Below are positions 45,880-55,434 of a DNA stretch of 64,000 bases, in pieces. The notes under the pieces are model-generated. The model saw only the letters and a program-made list of their open reading frames with translations. It did not search any database and was not told where the DNA came from. Both the position numbers and the translations under genes were made by a program. Positions within the stretch are counted from its first letter, which is position 1, and the number at the start of each line of letters is the position of its first letter. Source of the stretch: Candidatus Gastranaerophilales bacterium. GTDB lineage: Bacteria > Cyanobacteriota > Vampirovibrionia > Gastranaerophilales > Gastranaerophilaceae. The stretch lies in the NCBI GenBank assembly GCA_947625305.1, contig CANQNW010000004.1, forward strand, positions 1 to 64,000, read 5' to 3'.

Positions 45880-45918
45880 AATAAAAAATAAAAGACTTAC
45901 CTTGAGGATAAGTCTTTT
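45880..45918 (-). terminator. Terminator of tRNA-Ala
   Basis: Perfect stem AAAAGACTTA (45890-45899) and TAAGTCTTTT (45909-45918), inner CC/GG, and on the minus strand a T-rich run afterwards. Confidence 0.88.
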
Positions 45919-45922
45919 ATTT

Positions 45923-45995
45923 TGGAGAATAGGAGACTCGAACTCCTAACCCCCTGCGTGCAAAGCAGGTGCTCTACCAATTGAGCTAATCCCCC
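45923..45995 (-). tRNA. tRNA-Ala (TGC anticodon)
   Basis: 73 nt, minus strand. Acceptor GGGGGAT/ATTCTCC, D arm TAGCTCAATTGGTAGAGC, anticodon stem CCTGC/GCAGG with loop TTTGCAC (anticodon TGC), T arm GGAGTTCGAGTCTCC. CCA is not encoded. A terminator follows. Confidence 0.96.
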
Positions 45996-46054
45996 GCAAA
46001 GGATTTGTTAGTCTTACGATTAACAAAATTATATTAACATGTCATAAAAAAAAA

Positions 46055-47845
46055 TCAACCGTTTTTTTTCATATCTTTTATTATTTTTTTTATTTGTGCT
46101 TTTTCTTCTTTTGAAATTACGGTCTTTTCCAATTGATTTAATAATTTAACTGCCGATTTTTTATTGCCGATTTCTTTTAGATATTCCGCATATTCTTCTA
46201 TATAAAATATATTATTAGGTGCAAGCCGTTTCATTAGAGAAAAATTTGTCAATGCGCTTTGTTTATCACTGTTTTGAACGGCGCATTTTGCCATATAGTA
46301 TCTTATCTCGACATTAGATATATCAAATTCCGAGGCCTCTTTATAATATTCATAAGAATCCTTGTAATTTTCGAGCATATAATAACATTTTGCTATATTT
46401 TCATAATATTTTTTTTCTTTCGGATTTATTGATAATCCCGTTTTATACTGTTCAATTGCTTTTTCATAATGTGATTGAGCATAAAAAATATCACCTTTAA
46501 TAAAATAAATGTCGGCGCAGTTGATATCTAATTTTAATGCTTTATTAAGTATTTCTTCCGCCATTTGGTATTCGGCGGTTTTATAGCATACTTTTGCGGA
46601 TAAAATATATGCAGGCAGGTATTTATTATTTTTTTCAATCAATTCATTGCAATTTTTTAATGCAAGAGAATAATTTTCAAGATAATAATAATCTTTTGCA
46701 AGTTCAAACCTATACTCAAGAGAGTTTTCATTTAATTCAACAGCTTTATTTGCCGAATATACAGCCTTATTCCACAAATTCAATTTTCCGTAATATAATG
46801 CCTGCGCATACCACGAAAAATCCTCCTGATTTTTAATCGTATTTAGTTTTTCTATATATTTTTTAGCCTCGGTTATATTATTTTTTTTGGTCAAAAGTAA
46901 TATATTTAAAGAGATTGCATTTATATTTTTATCCTCCAGCCTTAAAATATAATCCGTTAATTTTTCTGCCAAGGCATATTTTTTATTTGTGTAATAAAGA
47001 TATGCAAGAGTATAGTTATAATTTATATTGTCAGGCTCTAATGTCAGGGCTGTACAAAAGCTTTGCTCCGCCTCATTAAAAAAACCTTTTAATGAATATG
47101 CAATACCTAATTTAAAATAATATTCCGCAATTTTCGGATTGATATTTACAGCATAAGAATAATTTTTTATTGCCTCATCAAGATTTTTATTAATAAAACA
47201 AATCTCTGCCAAAAGGTAAAAGGCTCTGTCATCATCAGTCCTTTTTAAAATTTTGTATATTAAATCTTCGCATTCAGTGTATGCTTGCTGATTAAAAAGG
47301 ATTTTCGCAACAGCGCAGGCTGAATTAATATTTGTACTGTCTAATTCAAATGAGTCTTTATACAGGCTTTGCGCAAATATTTCATTATTGCTCTTTTCAT
47401 ACGCAATTGCACAATAGTAGCATATTTTACTTGTTTTATATTTTTCGCCTTTTGTTTTATACAGATTTATTATTTTTTCATATTCGGCTTGTTTCAGTAA
47501 TATAGGAAACCAATTTTCCAAAACATTTTGTATATCGTATTCTTGGGCATACAGTTCCGAAAATAAGTTATTTGCTTTTGTATATTCCTGAAGTTTTTTA
47601 TATAACAGGGCTAAATCTAATTTATTTTTATTATTTTCAGGGTCAATGGAAAGTATTTGTTCATAAAGATTAGAGGCTCTATCGTATTTGCAAAGTTTAT
47701 TATAGATATATGCCAATTCCGAAATAATTTCCACACTGTTATTATCAATAGCCAGAGCCTTATAAAAATAGTCTATGGCATTTTCCCAGTCAGATTCGTT
47801 TTTATATTCAAACGCTTTTTTTAAGTAATTCGTTATATCTTCCAT
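46055..47845 (-). CDS. TPR-repeat protein
   Basis: 596 aa from ATG 47845 (MEDITNYLKKAFEYKN); the longer frame to 47881 is rejected because a -35/-10 pair spans it. About fifteen tetratricopeptide repeats cover almost the full length, e.g. AIDYFYKALAIDN, AIKNYSYAVNINP and AIEQYKTGLSINP. TPRs bind other proteins; the partner is unknown. No signal peptide or enzyme domain. ATG stands 7 nt after TATAAT, suggesting a leaderless mRNA. Lies next to the glycan/peptide genes but separately transcribed. Confidence 0.88.
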   Translation of the reverse strand: MEDITNYLKKAFEYKNESDWENAIDYFYKALAIDNNSVEIISELAYIYNKLCKYDRASNLYEQILSIDPENNKNKLDLALLYKKLQEYTKANNLFSELYAQEYDIQNVLENWFPILLKQAEYEKIINLYKTKGEKYKTSKICYYCAIAYEKSNNEIFAQSLYKDSFELDSTNINSACAVAKILFNQQAYTECEDLIYKILKRTDDDRAFYLLAEICFINKNLDEAIKNYSYAVNINPKIAEYYFKLGIAYSLKGFFNEAEQSFCTALTLEPDNINYNYTLAYLYYTNKKYALAEKLTDYILRLEDKNINAISLNILLLTKKNNITEAKKYIEKLNTIKNQEDFSWYAQALYYGKLNLWNKAVYSANKAVELNENSLEYRFELAKDYYYLENYSLALKNCNELIEKNNKYLPAYILSAKVCYKTAEYQMAEEILNKALKLDINCADIYFIKGDIFYAQSHYEKAIEQYKTGLSINPKEKKYYENIAKCYYMLENYKDSYEYYKEASEFDISNVEIRYYMAKCAVQNSDKQSALTNFSLMKRLAPNNIFYIEEYAEYLKEIGNKKSAVKLLNQLEKTVISKEEKAQIKKIIKDMKKNG

Positions 47846-47852
47846 ATCAATT

Positions 47853-47881
47853 ATTATATTTAAATAAACAATATATAACAA
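47853..47881 (-). promoter_or_regulatory. Promoter of the TPR gene (leaderless)
   Basis: Minus strand: TTGTTA (47876-47881), 17-nt spacer, TATAAT (47853-47858), then 7 nt to ATG 47845. No Shine-Dalgarno exists. Confidence 0.72.
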
Positions 47882-47893
47882 CTATCTTTTAAA

Positions 47894-47902
47894 TGATATA
47901 AT
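47894..47902 (+). promoter_or_regulatory. Extended -10 for the PurD-like / TupA-like operon
   Basis: TGATATAAT at 47894-47902 fits TGNTATAAT; the ATG at 47941 has AAGGA. Divergent from the TPR gene. Confidence 0.55.
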
Positions 47903-47940
47903 TACTCAAAAAAGGTACTTTAACAAAAGGAATAACTTTA

Positions 47941-49209
47941 ATGTCAGCAGATAAGAAAATTAATATTTTAATATACGGTATATCAGGTATTTGTTGTTCT
48001 TTAATAAGAAATTTTCAAAAGAGTAAGAATATTGGCAATATATATATAGCAAACGGAAAACAAAATAAACTTTTAAAAAATATTACATATTTAGGTGATA
48101 CCCGTAATATTAAATTCGGAGAACACAAAAAATTTATAAAAGAAAATAATATTGATTTTGTTATCATATTTAGTGAAACATTACTTTATAAAGGGTTTGT
48201 TAATTTTTATAAGAACGAAGTTAAAATTCCCATTATAGGAACAACTCCAAAATGGTTCTTAATAGAATGCAATAAAGTATACGGGAAAAAATTTATGACT
48301 GAAAATAATATTAAAATTCCCAAATACAAAGTTATAAAGACGGAAGAAGAAATAAAGAATATAGATGAATTCGGATTGCCAATCGTAATAAAAAGCAACT
48401 ATTTAAAAGGCGGATATGGGTCTTACATATATAACAATAAAGAAGAGGCGAAAAAAAAGGCAAAATCAATATTCAAAAATGAAAAACAGGTTATCTTAGA
48501 GGAATACATAAAAGGGACGGAATTAACCCAGCAGTACATATGGGACGGGAACAATTTAGTTCCGTTACTTTCCGTAAGAGATTACAAACCGTTATGTGAA
48601 GGTAATAAAGGAATTAATACAGGCGGGATGGGCAGCTATACTCCTGTAGCTCTTACATCAAATCAAAGAAAGATGTTAGATGAATATAATCAGCATATGT
48701 CTGATATTTTTCAAAATTTAAAACCCGATTTTAAAGGTATTTTTGCCTCAAACATAATATTCACCGATAACGATATATATACTTTTGAACTGAATATGCG
48801 CCCCGGAATAACGGAATTTGAAAATCTTATTGAACATATGGATTGTGATATTTTAGAATTATTTTATAATATTGCACACGGGCAGGTTTCAAAAACGAAA
48901 ATAAAGTATAAGAATGGTTATACGGGATGCGTTGTTTTACAATATAAAAATATAGAAAAAAGAAAAAACAAAATTATTAGAATTTCAAACCCTGAAAAAT
49001 TAATACCGACACATATTCCTAAAGATATAAAAATTAATTATAATTTTTATTCATATAAAAAAAGTTCTTTATATGTCGGTTTTAGAATTTATAATCTGAT
49101 TACAACGAACAAAGAAAAATCTTTCAAGAATATTTATAATTTTTTAGAACGGTTAAAATTTAGAAATATATATTACAGAAAAGATATAGGCATAGATTAT
49201 AAACACTAA
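47941..49209 (+). CDS. PurD-like ATP-grasp ligase 1
   Basis: 422 aa. Follows glycinamide ribonucleotide synthetase (PurD) layout: N-terminal dinucleotide-like domain, IPIIGTTPKWFLIECNK with MTENNI before the ATP domain, GLPIVIKSNYLKGG, ELTQQYIWDGNNLVPLLSVRDYK, NTGGMGSYTPVAL and ELNMRPGITEFE. The usual GREHAL start is replaced by GISGICCSLI, and the C-terminus is divergent, so it is a paralogue, not the purine enzyme. It likely ligates a carboxylate to an amine in an unknown product. AAGGA precedes the ATG. First gene of an operon with a TupA-like gene and a second copy. Confidence 0.8.
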   Translation: MSADKKINILIYGISGICCSLIRNFQKSKNIGNIYIANGKQNKLLKNITYLGDTRNIKFGEHKKFIKENNIDFVIIFSETLLYKGFVNFYKNEVKIPIIGTTPKWFLIECNKVYGKKFMTENNIKIPKYKVIKTEEEIKNIDEFGLPIVIKSNYLKGGYGSYIYNNKEEAKKKAKSIFKNEKQVILEEYIKGTELTQQYIWDGNNLVPLLSVRDYKPLCEGNKGINTGGMGSYTPVALTSNQRKMLDEYNQHMSDIFQNLKPDFKGIFASNIIFTDNDIYTFELNMRPGITEFENLIEHMDCDILELFYNIAHGQVSKTKIKYKNGYTGCVVLQYKNIEKRKNKIIRISNPEKLIPTHIPKDIKINYNFYSYKKSSLYVGFRIYNLITTNKEKSFKNIYNFLERLKFRNIYYRKDIGIDYKH

Positions 49210-49238
49210 CATAAAAATGTATAACAATAATTTTTATA

Positions 49239-49247
49239 TGTTATAAT
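49239..49247 (+). promoter_or_regulatory. Extended -10 in front of the TupA-like gene
   Basis: TGTTATAAT (49239-49247), then 9 nt to the ATG at 49257 and no ribosome site: an internal, possibly leaderless promoter. Confidence 0.45.
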
Positions 49248-49256
49248 TATTTCTAC

Positions 49257-50168
49257 ATGAGAAATTTTATAATAGATAAACTTATATACGATTATTATTT
49301 CAATAAAACAGGAGGGTTTTATCCCTTTTTTAAATATTGTCCTGACTATTTAAAAGAGTACTATCTTAAAAAGAGAGCATATAATGTTTTAGGATATGAA
49401 TATAATTTTAAAGAGCCGAAAACTCTTAATGAAAAAATACGCTGGCTTGTTTATAACGAGAAACTCGACCTAAAAACCAAGTTAACGGATAAAATTTTAT
49501 GTAAAAGCTATGTTGCTTTAAGACTGGGACAAAACCACAGTGCCGATTTATACGGAATATATGATAATTTTAAGGAAATAGATTTTTCCGTAATGCCGAG
49601 ACAATTTGCACTCAAAGCAAATCACGGCTGGAGGATGAACATTTTAGTTAAAAATAAAAGTAAATTATTAACGAACTATACTTCAATAGAAAAACTTACA
49701 AAAAGATGGTTAAGAACCAATTTATATGATTTCAGTCTTGAGCCTCAATATAAAGGGATAAAAAGAAAATTATTTGCCGAATATTTACGGCCGTGGAAAA
49801 ATGATTCTTTTAGAAGAGAAATACAGGTATATTGTTTTAACGGCAATCCCGTATTAATAGAACTTCCGCTCGGAATATATAACAGAATATATTATTCACA
49901 ATTTTATGATACCAATTGGAAGTTACAGAAATATTATACAAAACCCTATTATGTCAACCAAGAAAATCCCGCACCTCAAGAACTTGAGACGCTTTTAGAA
50001 TATTCAAAAATTTTATCCGCTGACTTTAATTTCGTAAGGATTGATTTTGCAATATTTGATAATAATATACATGTTGTGGAAATGACTTTTACACCGTGCA
50101 GTGCAATAATACCTTTTGCCGAGCAAAGTTTTGATATTGAACTGGGTGAAATGCTTAACATTAAATAA
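49257..50168 (+). CDS. TupA-like ATP-grasp ligase (cluster B)
   Basis: 303 aa. Same family as the gene at 35201: EPKTLNEKIRWLVYNEK, ALKANHGWRMNILVKN (ATP Lys, His-Gly), REIQVYCFNGNPVL, FVRIDFAIFDNNIHVVEMTFTPC. TupA-type enzymes link amino acids or similar to polymers. It sits between two PurD-like genes, an arrangement I do not recognise. A TGTTATAAT box 9 nt before the ATG suggests it can be transcribed from inside the operon. Function inferred only from fold. Confidence 0.85.
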   Translation: MRNFIIDKLIYDYYFNKTGGFYPFFKYCPDYLKEYYLKKRAYNVLGYEYNFKEPKTLNEKIRWLVYNEKLDLKTKLTDKILCKSYVALRLGQNHSADLYGIYDNFKEIDFSVMPRQFALKANHGWRMNILVKNKSKLLTNYTSIEKLTKRWLRTNLYDFSLEPQYKGIKRKLFAEYLRPWKNDSFRREIQVYCFNGNPVLIELPLGIYNRIYYSQFYDTNWKLQKYYTKPYYVNQENPAPQELETLLEYSKILSADFNFVRIDFAIFDNNIHVVEMTFTPCSAIIPFAEQSFDIELGEMLNIK

Positions 50169-50182
50169 AGAGGTTTTATCAA

Positions 50183-51467
50183 ATGCAAAAAGATAATAAA
50201 AAGATAAATGTTTTAATATACGGACTTAGAAGTCTTTCAACATCTTTAATAAGAAATTTTCAAAAATCCGATAAGCTCGGCAAAATATACATTATGGATA
50301 AGGGGAAAAATAACCTTTTAAAAAAAGTTACTTATATTGGCGATACAAGCAGAATAAAAGTATATGAACATATAAAGTTTATAAAAGAAAAAAATATCGA
50401 TTTTGTAATTGCATATCACGATTATTTAGAAATATTTGGGCTTGTAGACTTATATAAAAATAAAATAAAGATCCCCGTTATAGGTACAACAAGCAGATGG
50501 TATTTAATTGAAGCGGATAAACTTCACGGCAAAAAATTTATGACGGAGAATAATATTAAAACTCCCGAATATATAACTATAGAAAAAAAAGAGGATTTAA
50601 AAAATATCGATAAATTCGGTTTACCTATTGTAATAAAAAGCAGCTATTTAAAAGCAGGGTATGGTTCATATATATTTAATAATAAAGAGGAGGCACTCAA
50701 GAAGGCAAAAAGAATATTAAGAGAAGAAAAAACCGTTATTATTGAAAAATACGTATGGGGGGGGGGTAAAACAAGAATTAACCCAGCAATACATATGGGA
50801 CGGAAATAATTTAGTTCCGTTACTTCCCGTAAGAGATTATAAACACTTTTTAGACGGTGATAAAGGAGTTAATACGGGAGGTATGGGTTGTTATACCCCG
50901 GCAGATATTACGGAAAATCAAAAAAAATTATTGGATAAATATAATCAGCATATGTCTGATATTTTTCAACATTTAAAACCCGATTTTAAAGGTATTTTTG
51001 CCTCAAACATAATATTCACCGATAACGATATATATACTTTTGAACTGAATATGCGCCCCGGAATAACTGAATTTGAAACTCTTGTTGAACATATGAATTG
51101 TGATATTTTAGAATTATTTTATAATATTGCACATGGGCAGGTTTCAAAAACAAAAATTAAGTATAAAAAAGGTTATACGGGCTGTGTAGTGGTTGTAAAT
51201 AAGGATATTGCAAAGAGAAAAGAAACATTGGAAAAAGTATCAAAAAAGGAATTATTCCCCGATAATATTCCTGAAAATATAAAAATTAATTATAACTTTA
51301 ATACAGATAGAAATAATGTTATAATAAATAAGAGCAATAAAATTTTCAGTTTAATTGTAACAAATAAAAGTAAAACCTTTACTAATATTTATGACTATAT
51401 TAAATTAATAAAGTATAGGGATAAATATTACAGAAACGATATAGGTACGGAATATGAGCAAAGATGA
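50183..51467 (+). CDS. PurD-like ATP-grasp ligase 2, frame broken at a G10 tract
   Basis: It starts ATG 50183 after AAAGAGG. It is paralogous to the gene at 47941 (MTENNIKTPEY, GLPIVIKSSYLKAGYGS), then meets ten G at 50757-50766 and leaves frame, ending at 50809. The rest (from codon 3 of the frame at 50742: QELTQQYIWDGNN, PLLPVRDYKHFLDGD, NTGGMGCYTPADI, ELNMRPGITEFE) is intact. Nine or twelve G restore 427-428 aa. The tract replaces KGT of copy 1. Function as for copy 1; expression would depend on the tract length. Confidence 0.8.
50757..50766 (+). repeat. Ten-G homopolymer in PurD-like gene 2
   Basis: Ten G in the coding strand, out of frame by one base. Nine or twelve would be in frame. 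It has no equal in the paralogue at the same spot, which reads AAAGGGACGG. Confidence 0.9.
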
Positions 51468-51741
51468 TGATTTGTTATTTATAAATTATATAAATTACTT
51501 TGATGGGGACGATTTATATATAGATGAGTTTCTTGCGCTTAATACAAGTCCCAGACTGCCCGGTGAAAGCGGTTCGGGTGGTGGCTTTCAACCGACTGAT
51601 CTTACGACTGAATCAGGAGTGCCTACAACAATGCCGGAAGGTGGAGCTCTTCCGACAATCACAGAAGAAGGTACAAATGGTATTGGTGAAGGCGGTATTA
51701 CACTTCCTTCTAAAGAAAGTGGTGGTGGTGAATATAAATAA
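51454..51741 (+). CDS. Candidate precursor peptide, Thr/Glu/Gly-rich (95 aa)
   Basis: 95 aa, overlapping the end of PurD-like gene 2 by 14 nt, so it is translationally coupled. Residues 1-30 are acidic and aromatic, leader-like (DDDLLFINYINYFDGDDLYI). Residues 31-95 hold repeated Glu-Gly boxes: GESG (37-40), TESG (52-55), PEGG (61-64), EEG (71-73), GEGG (78-81), KESGGGE (87-93), interspersed with Thr and Pro. Thr/Glu-rich cores are the hallmark of ATP-grasp-made esters in graspetides, but no RimK-like enzyme is here. A disordered surface tail is the alternative. Confidence 0.55.
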   Translation: MSKDDDLLFINYINYFDGDDLYIDEFLALNTSPRLPGESGSGGGFQPTDLTTESGVPTTMPEGGALPTITEEGTNGIGEGGITLPSKESGGGEYK

Positions 51742-51762
51742 CATATAATTTAATTTTACTTA

Positions 51763-52644
51763 TTATATCCCTGTAATTCTTATATTGTTTAAAACCATAT
51801 CAATAACATCAGAGCCGTAAATTTGTTTAATATCGTTTTGTTGTTTAATTATTTCAAAAGCTTTTTCTACATCCCTTATATCATATTCATTAAACGGAAA
51901 GTTAATTAACAAATCCGTTACCTGATTAACTTCCTCTTCACTTAATAATTTTGATAACATTTTCCGTTTTATTTTAAAGGAGTTATTTTTTTGTACTTCT
52001 TGGGTTTCTCTAATACCTGTAATCCTATTATTATGCATTCTGTACTTAACTAATTTTTCACCGATATTAGCAAGTTTACCGCCCTTAAACAGTACCTGCG
52101 TATATAACTCATAATCCTGAGCTGCCAAATAACTCAGATTATAATTTATATTATTTTCCTCCATAAAGGCTTTATCATATATTACTGTTGAATGACACAT
52201 AGGATTATATAAATTCATTACAAAATTAATTACCTCGGGAGTTTCGTATTTTACCCAGGAATTAGAAACAGTTTCCCCGAAGGTTTCTATATAAGTACCC
52301 GAGAGCTTAATTTCAGGATGTTCCCGCATATAATTTAATTGAATATCAAATCTGTAATTTGAAGATATATCGTCATCATCCGTATGAATAATATATTTTC
52401 CCCGTGCTAAATTATGCGCAATATGATAATTAAAAGTACAGCCTCTGTTTACATTATTTCTGTACAGCTTTATCCTCGGGTCTTTGAAGTCTTTTATAAC
52501 AGAATATGTATTATCCGTTGAACAATCATCTATAATTATGTATTCAAAATCACGATACGTTTGATTAAGTATAGATTCTATCGTTTCAGAAACAATACTT
52601 TCCCTGTTATATGTACTCATTACAACTGATAATAACGGTGTCAT
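51763..52644 (-). CDS. Family 2 glycosyltransferase
   Basis: 293 aa from ATG 52644 (MTPLLSVVMSTYNRESIVSE), chosen over 52680 because the family start is there. GT-A signatures: SVVMSTYNRE, IIIDDCSTDNTY, the DXD motif IIHTDDDDIS, and LAAQDYELYTQ. It adds sugars to a surface glycan or lipid. There is no Shine-Dalgarno; TAAAAT lies 7 nt before the ATG, so perhaps leaderless. Converges with the T/E/G peptide gene with 21 nt between. Confidence 0.9.
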   Translation of the reverse strand: MTPLLSVVMSTYNRESIVSETIESILNQTYRDFEYIIIDDCSTDNTYSVIKDFKDPRIKLYRNNVNRGCTFNYHIAHNLARGKYIIHTDDDDISSNYRFDIQLNYMREHPEIKLSGTYIETFGETVSNSWVKYETPEVINFVMNLYNPMCHSTVIYDKAFMEENNINYNLSYLAAQDYELYTQVLFKGGKLANIGEKLVKYRMHNNRITGIRETQEVQKNNSFKIKRKMLSKLLSEEEVNQVTDLLINFPFNEYDIRDVEKAFEIIKQQNDIKQIYGSDVIDMVLNNIRITGI

Positions 52645-52701
52645 ATTTATAATTTTATCACGGCAGATGAAAAAAAACATAATTTAATATAAAATACCAA
52701 T

Positions 52702-54687
52702 ATGGAAAAAAAATTTAAAATATGTTCAAAATATAAGCCCTCGGGCGACCAGCCAAAAGCAATATCTCAGCTTGTTGACGGATTAAATAAAGGTTATGAC
52801 AGCCAGACACTTTTAGGTATTACAGGTTCGGGCAAAACATACACAATCGCAAACGTAATAGAACAAGTTCAAAAACAGACCCTTGTTATTGCGCACAATA
52901 AAACACTTGCCGCACAGCTATACAACGAGTTTAAAGAACTTTTTCCGAATAATGCCGTGGAATATTTTATAAGCTATTACGATTATTATCAGCCTGAGGC
53001 ATATATTCCGAGAAGTGATACATATATTGAAAAATCCGCAACAATTAATGATGAAATAGACAGATTAAGACACAATACCACAAGAAGTCTTTATGAAAGA
53101 AATGACGTAATAGTAGTAGCCTCTGTAAGCTGTATATACGGTTTAGGTCTGCCCGAACAATATTTGAGCAGTTCACTTAAAATAGAAGTCGGTGATGAAA
53201 TCGACAGAAATGCCTTTTTAAAGGAACTTGTAAAAATTCAATACACGAGAAACGACCTTGAACTAACCCGTTCAACTTTTAGAGCAAAAGGCGATACTAT
53301 TGAAATCATGCCCGCATATGAAAAAATGATTACAAGAATTTCGCTCTTTGGAGATGAGGTTGAAAAAATCATAAGAATAAACCCTGTTTCGGGCGAAATA
53401 ATTGAAAATTTGGAGTCGGTTGTAATATTCCCCGCCGTGCATTACTTGTCTGATGAAAATGATAAAGAACAGACTATTGCACTAATCAAGCAGGAATTAA
53501 ATGAACAGGTTAAAAAATTTGAATTTGAAAATAAACTTATTGAAGCCCAAAGAATATATCAAAGAACAAATTACGATATAGAAATGATAAAAGAAATGGG
53601 CTATTGCAGCGGGATTGAAAATTATTCAAGGATAATAGAAAGACGGCCAAAAGGCAGTGCGCCCTCTACTCTGCTTGATTATTTCAACGATGATTTTCTT
53701 GTTGTAATAGATGAATCACATGTTTCAATCCCGCAGTTAAAAGCAATGTATAACGGTGATCAGGCAAGAAAGACCGTGCTTGTAGACTATGGTTTCAGAC
53801 TTCCGAGCGCTAAAGATAACCGCCCTTTGAAAATAGATGAATTTTGGGCTAAAGTCGGGCAAAAAATATATGTATCCGCCACCCCCTCCGATTTTGAAAA
53901 AGAAACCTCCTCTCAGATTGTTGAGCAAATAATCCGCCCGACAGGACTTGTTGACCCTGAAATATTTGTTAAACCAACCTTAAATCAGGTGGATGACTTA
54001 ATTGAAGAAATCAAAAAAGTAACTGATAAAAAAGAAAGAATTTTAGTTACTACTCTCACAAAAAAAATGGCGGAAGATTTATGCGATTATCTGCTCCAGC
54101 TTGGTATAAGAGTTAGATATCTGCACAGCGAAATAACTTCAATCGAAAGGGTTGAAATCCTTAGAGATTTAAGACTGGGTGTCTTTGATGTGCTCATTGG
54201 TGTAAACCTTTTAAGAGAAGGGCTTGATATACCCGAAGTATCGCTTGTCGCCATTATGGATGCGGATAAGGAAGGGTTTTTAAGGTCAGAAACAAGCTTA
54301 ATTCAAACAATAGGCAGAGCCGCAAGAAATGTATGCTCTAAAGTTATTATGTATGCCGATAAAATTACTGACAGCATGGATAAAGCCATAAAAGAAACGG
54401 AAAGAAGAAGAACTCTTCAGCTTGAATATAATAAAATTCACAATATTACTCCTCAAACAATTAAAAAACCAATTGAAAATAATCTTCTTCAGCTTGTCGC
54501 AAGCTATAGAAATATCGAAGACATTGTTGCGGAAGAAATGGTTGAAAATAATATTTCTAAAAAAGATTTGCCTAAACTTCTTGATAACCTTGAAAAATCA
54601 ATGAAAAAAGCAGCCTCTATTCTTGATTTTGAAAGAGCGGCAGAAATCCGCAATCAAATTAAAAAACTTAAAAGCTTATCTCTTTAA
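52702..54687 (+). CDS. uvrB: UvrB, nucleotide-excision repair helicase subunit
   Basis: 661 aa. Walker A GITGSGKT (39-46), beta-hairpin region [39 protein letters not shown], and [19 protein letters not shown] with the Arg finger QTIGRAARN, closing with a UVR domain (about 625-660) for UvrC contact. Loads UvrC at DNA damage. ATG has TATAAA 8 nt upstream and no ribosome site. Convergent with the gene at 54676 by a 12-nt overlap. Confidence 0.98.
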   Translation: MEKKFKICSKYKPSGDQPKAISQLVDGLNKGYDSQTLLGITGSGKTYTIANVIEQVQKQTLVIAHNKTLAAQLYNEFKELFPNNAVEYFISYYDYYQPEAYIPRSDTYIEKSATINDEIDRLRHNTTRSLYERNDVIVVASVSCIYGLGLPEQYLSSSLKIEVGDEIDRNAFLKELVKIQYTRNDLELTRSTFRAKGDTIEIMPAYEKMITRISLFGDEVEKIIRINPVSGEIIENLESVVIFPAVHYLSDENDKEQTIALIKQELNEQVKKFEFENKLIEAQRIYQRTNYDIEMIKEMGYCSGIENYSRIIERRPKGSAPSTLLDYFNDDFLVVIDESHVSIPQLKAMYNGDQARKTVLVDYGFRLPSAKDNRPLKIDEFWAKVGQKIYVSATPSDFEKETSSQIVEQIIRPTGLVDPEIFVKPTLNQVDDLIEEIKKVTDKKERILVTTLTKKMAEDLCDYLLQLGIRVRYLHSEITSIERVEILRDLRLGVFDVLIGVNLLREGLDIPEVSLVAIMDADKEGFLRSETSLIQTIGRAARNVCSKVIMYADKITDSMDKAIKETERRRTLQLEYNKIHNITPQTIKKPIENNLLQLVASYRNIEDIVAEEMVENNISKKDLPKLLDNLEKSMKKAASILDFERAAEIRNQIKKLKSLSL

Positions 54688-55401
54688 TTTTTTCTTCTTA
54701 GATTTTTCTTTTAACTCGGGTATTACCTCAGGATATAAGTCTGAACAGAAGGAATATAATGTAAATATTGAAAAAACAATAAATATACTTATGCTAACAT
54801 TCAAAATTGTTTGGTCTTTTAACATTTCAGTAAGAAACTTATATATAGCAATCCCGAAAAATCCGAAAATTAAAACATATTGAACTAAAAATGAAAGAAA
54901 AGCTATTGTAAAATTTCCTGATGCATCAATTATTAACTTTAAATTTAAAGCATCAAATATATTGTCACGCACCGAATAATAAACGGTAGGCAAAAGAATA
55001 AACGGCGAAAGAAGCAACACCGCGCAAAACATTACAACATACATTACAATTTGTTGAAAATGTAAAAATTGATAAATATAATTTAATATAAAAAACAACG
55101 CTGTATATAAAGGTATGGCTATAAATAAAACGACTAAGGCTCTTTTAATTATATCAAGCACCTCAGGTAATGAGGGCAAAACAGGTACTGTATTGTTGAC
55201 ATTTCTGTTAATTATAAAAGAACTTATCCCTATATATATACTTGCCAACACAAGACAGGGAACTACCCTTCCGCCTCCAAAAACATCTCCTGTTGAACCG
55301 TAATTTATTATAAAAAATAAAGGTATTGAAAAAACAACTATTTTTATAATCCACAAAGAATCACTTAAAATATTTCTTACCGCATTTAATACCGATGCCA
55401 T
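54676..55401 (-). CDS. Integral membrane protein of unknown function
   Basis: 241 aa with about six membrane segments (for example [34 protein letters not shown] and [17 protein letters not shown]) and a Lys-rich C-terminus KKKKLKR. No catalytic motif is seen. It overlaps uvrB by 12 nt at the 3' ends. It lies 33 nt downstream of ftsH on the same strand. Not recognised. Confidence 0.7.
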   Translation of the reverse strand: MASVLNAVRNILSDSLWIIKIVVFSIPLFFIINYGSTGDVFGGGRVVPCLVLASIYIGISSFIINRNVNNTVPVLPSLPEVLDIIKRALVVLFIAIPLYTALFFILNYIYQFLHFQQIVMYVVMFCAVLLLSPFILLPTVYYSVRDNIFDALNLKLIIDASGNFTIAFLSFLVQYVLIFGFFGIAIYKFLTEMLKDQTILNVSISIFIVFSIFTLYSFCSDLYPEVIPELKEKSKKKKLKR

Positions 55402-55434
55402 TTTTACTTAACCTCTTTGTTTAATATATACCCG

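Noticed and set aside
50742-50809. Two separate genes at the PurD-like copy 2
   Set aside because: Both halves align end to end with the intact paralogue and overlap at the G run; one frameshifted gene is simpler.
51524-51748. 74-aa frame inside the Thr/Glu/Gly peptide gene
   Set aside because: Shadow frame without ribosome site; the 51454 frame is coupled to the upstream gene.
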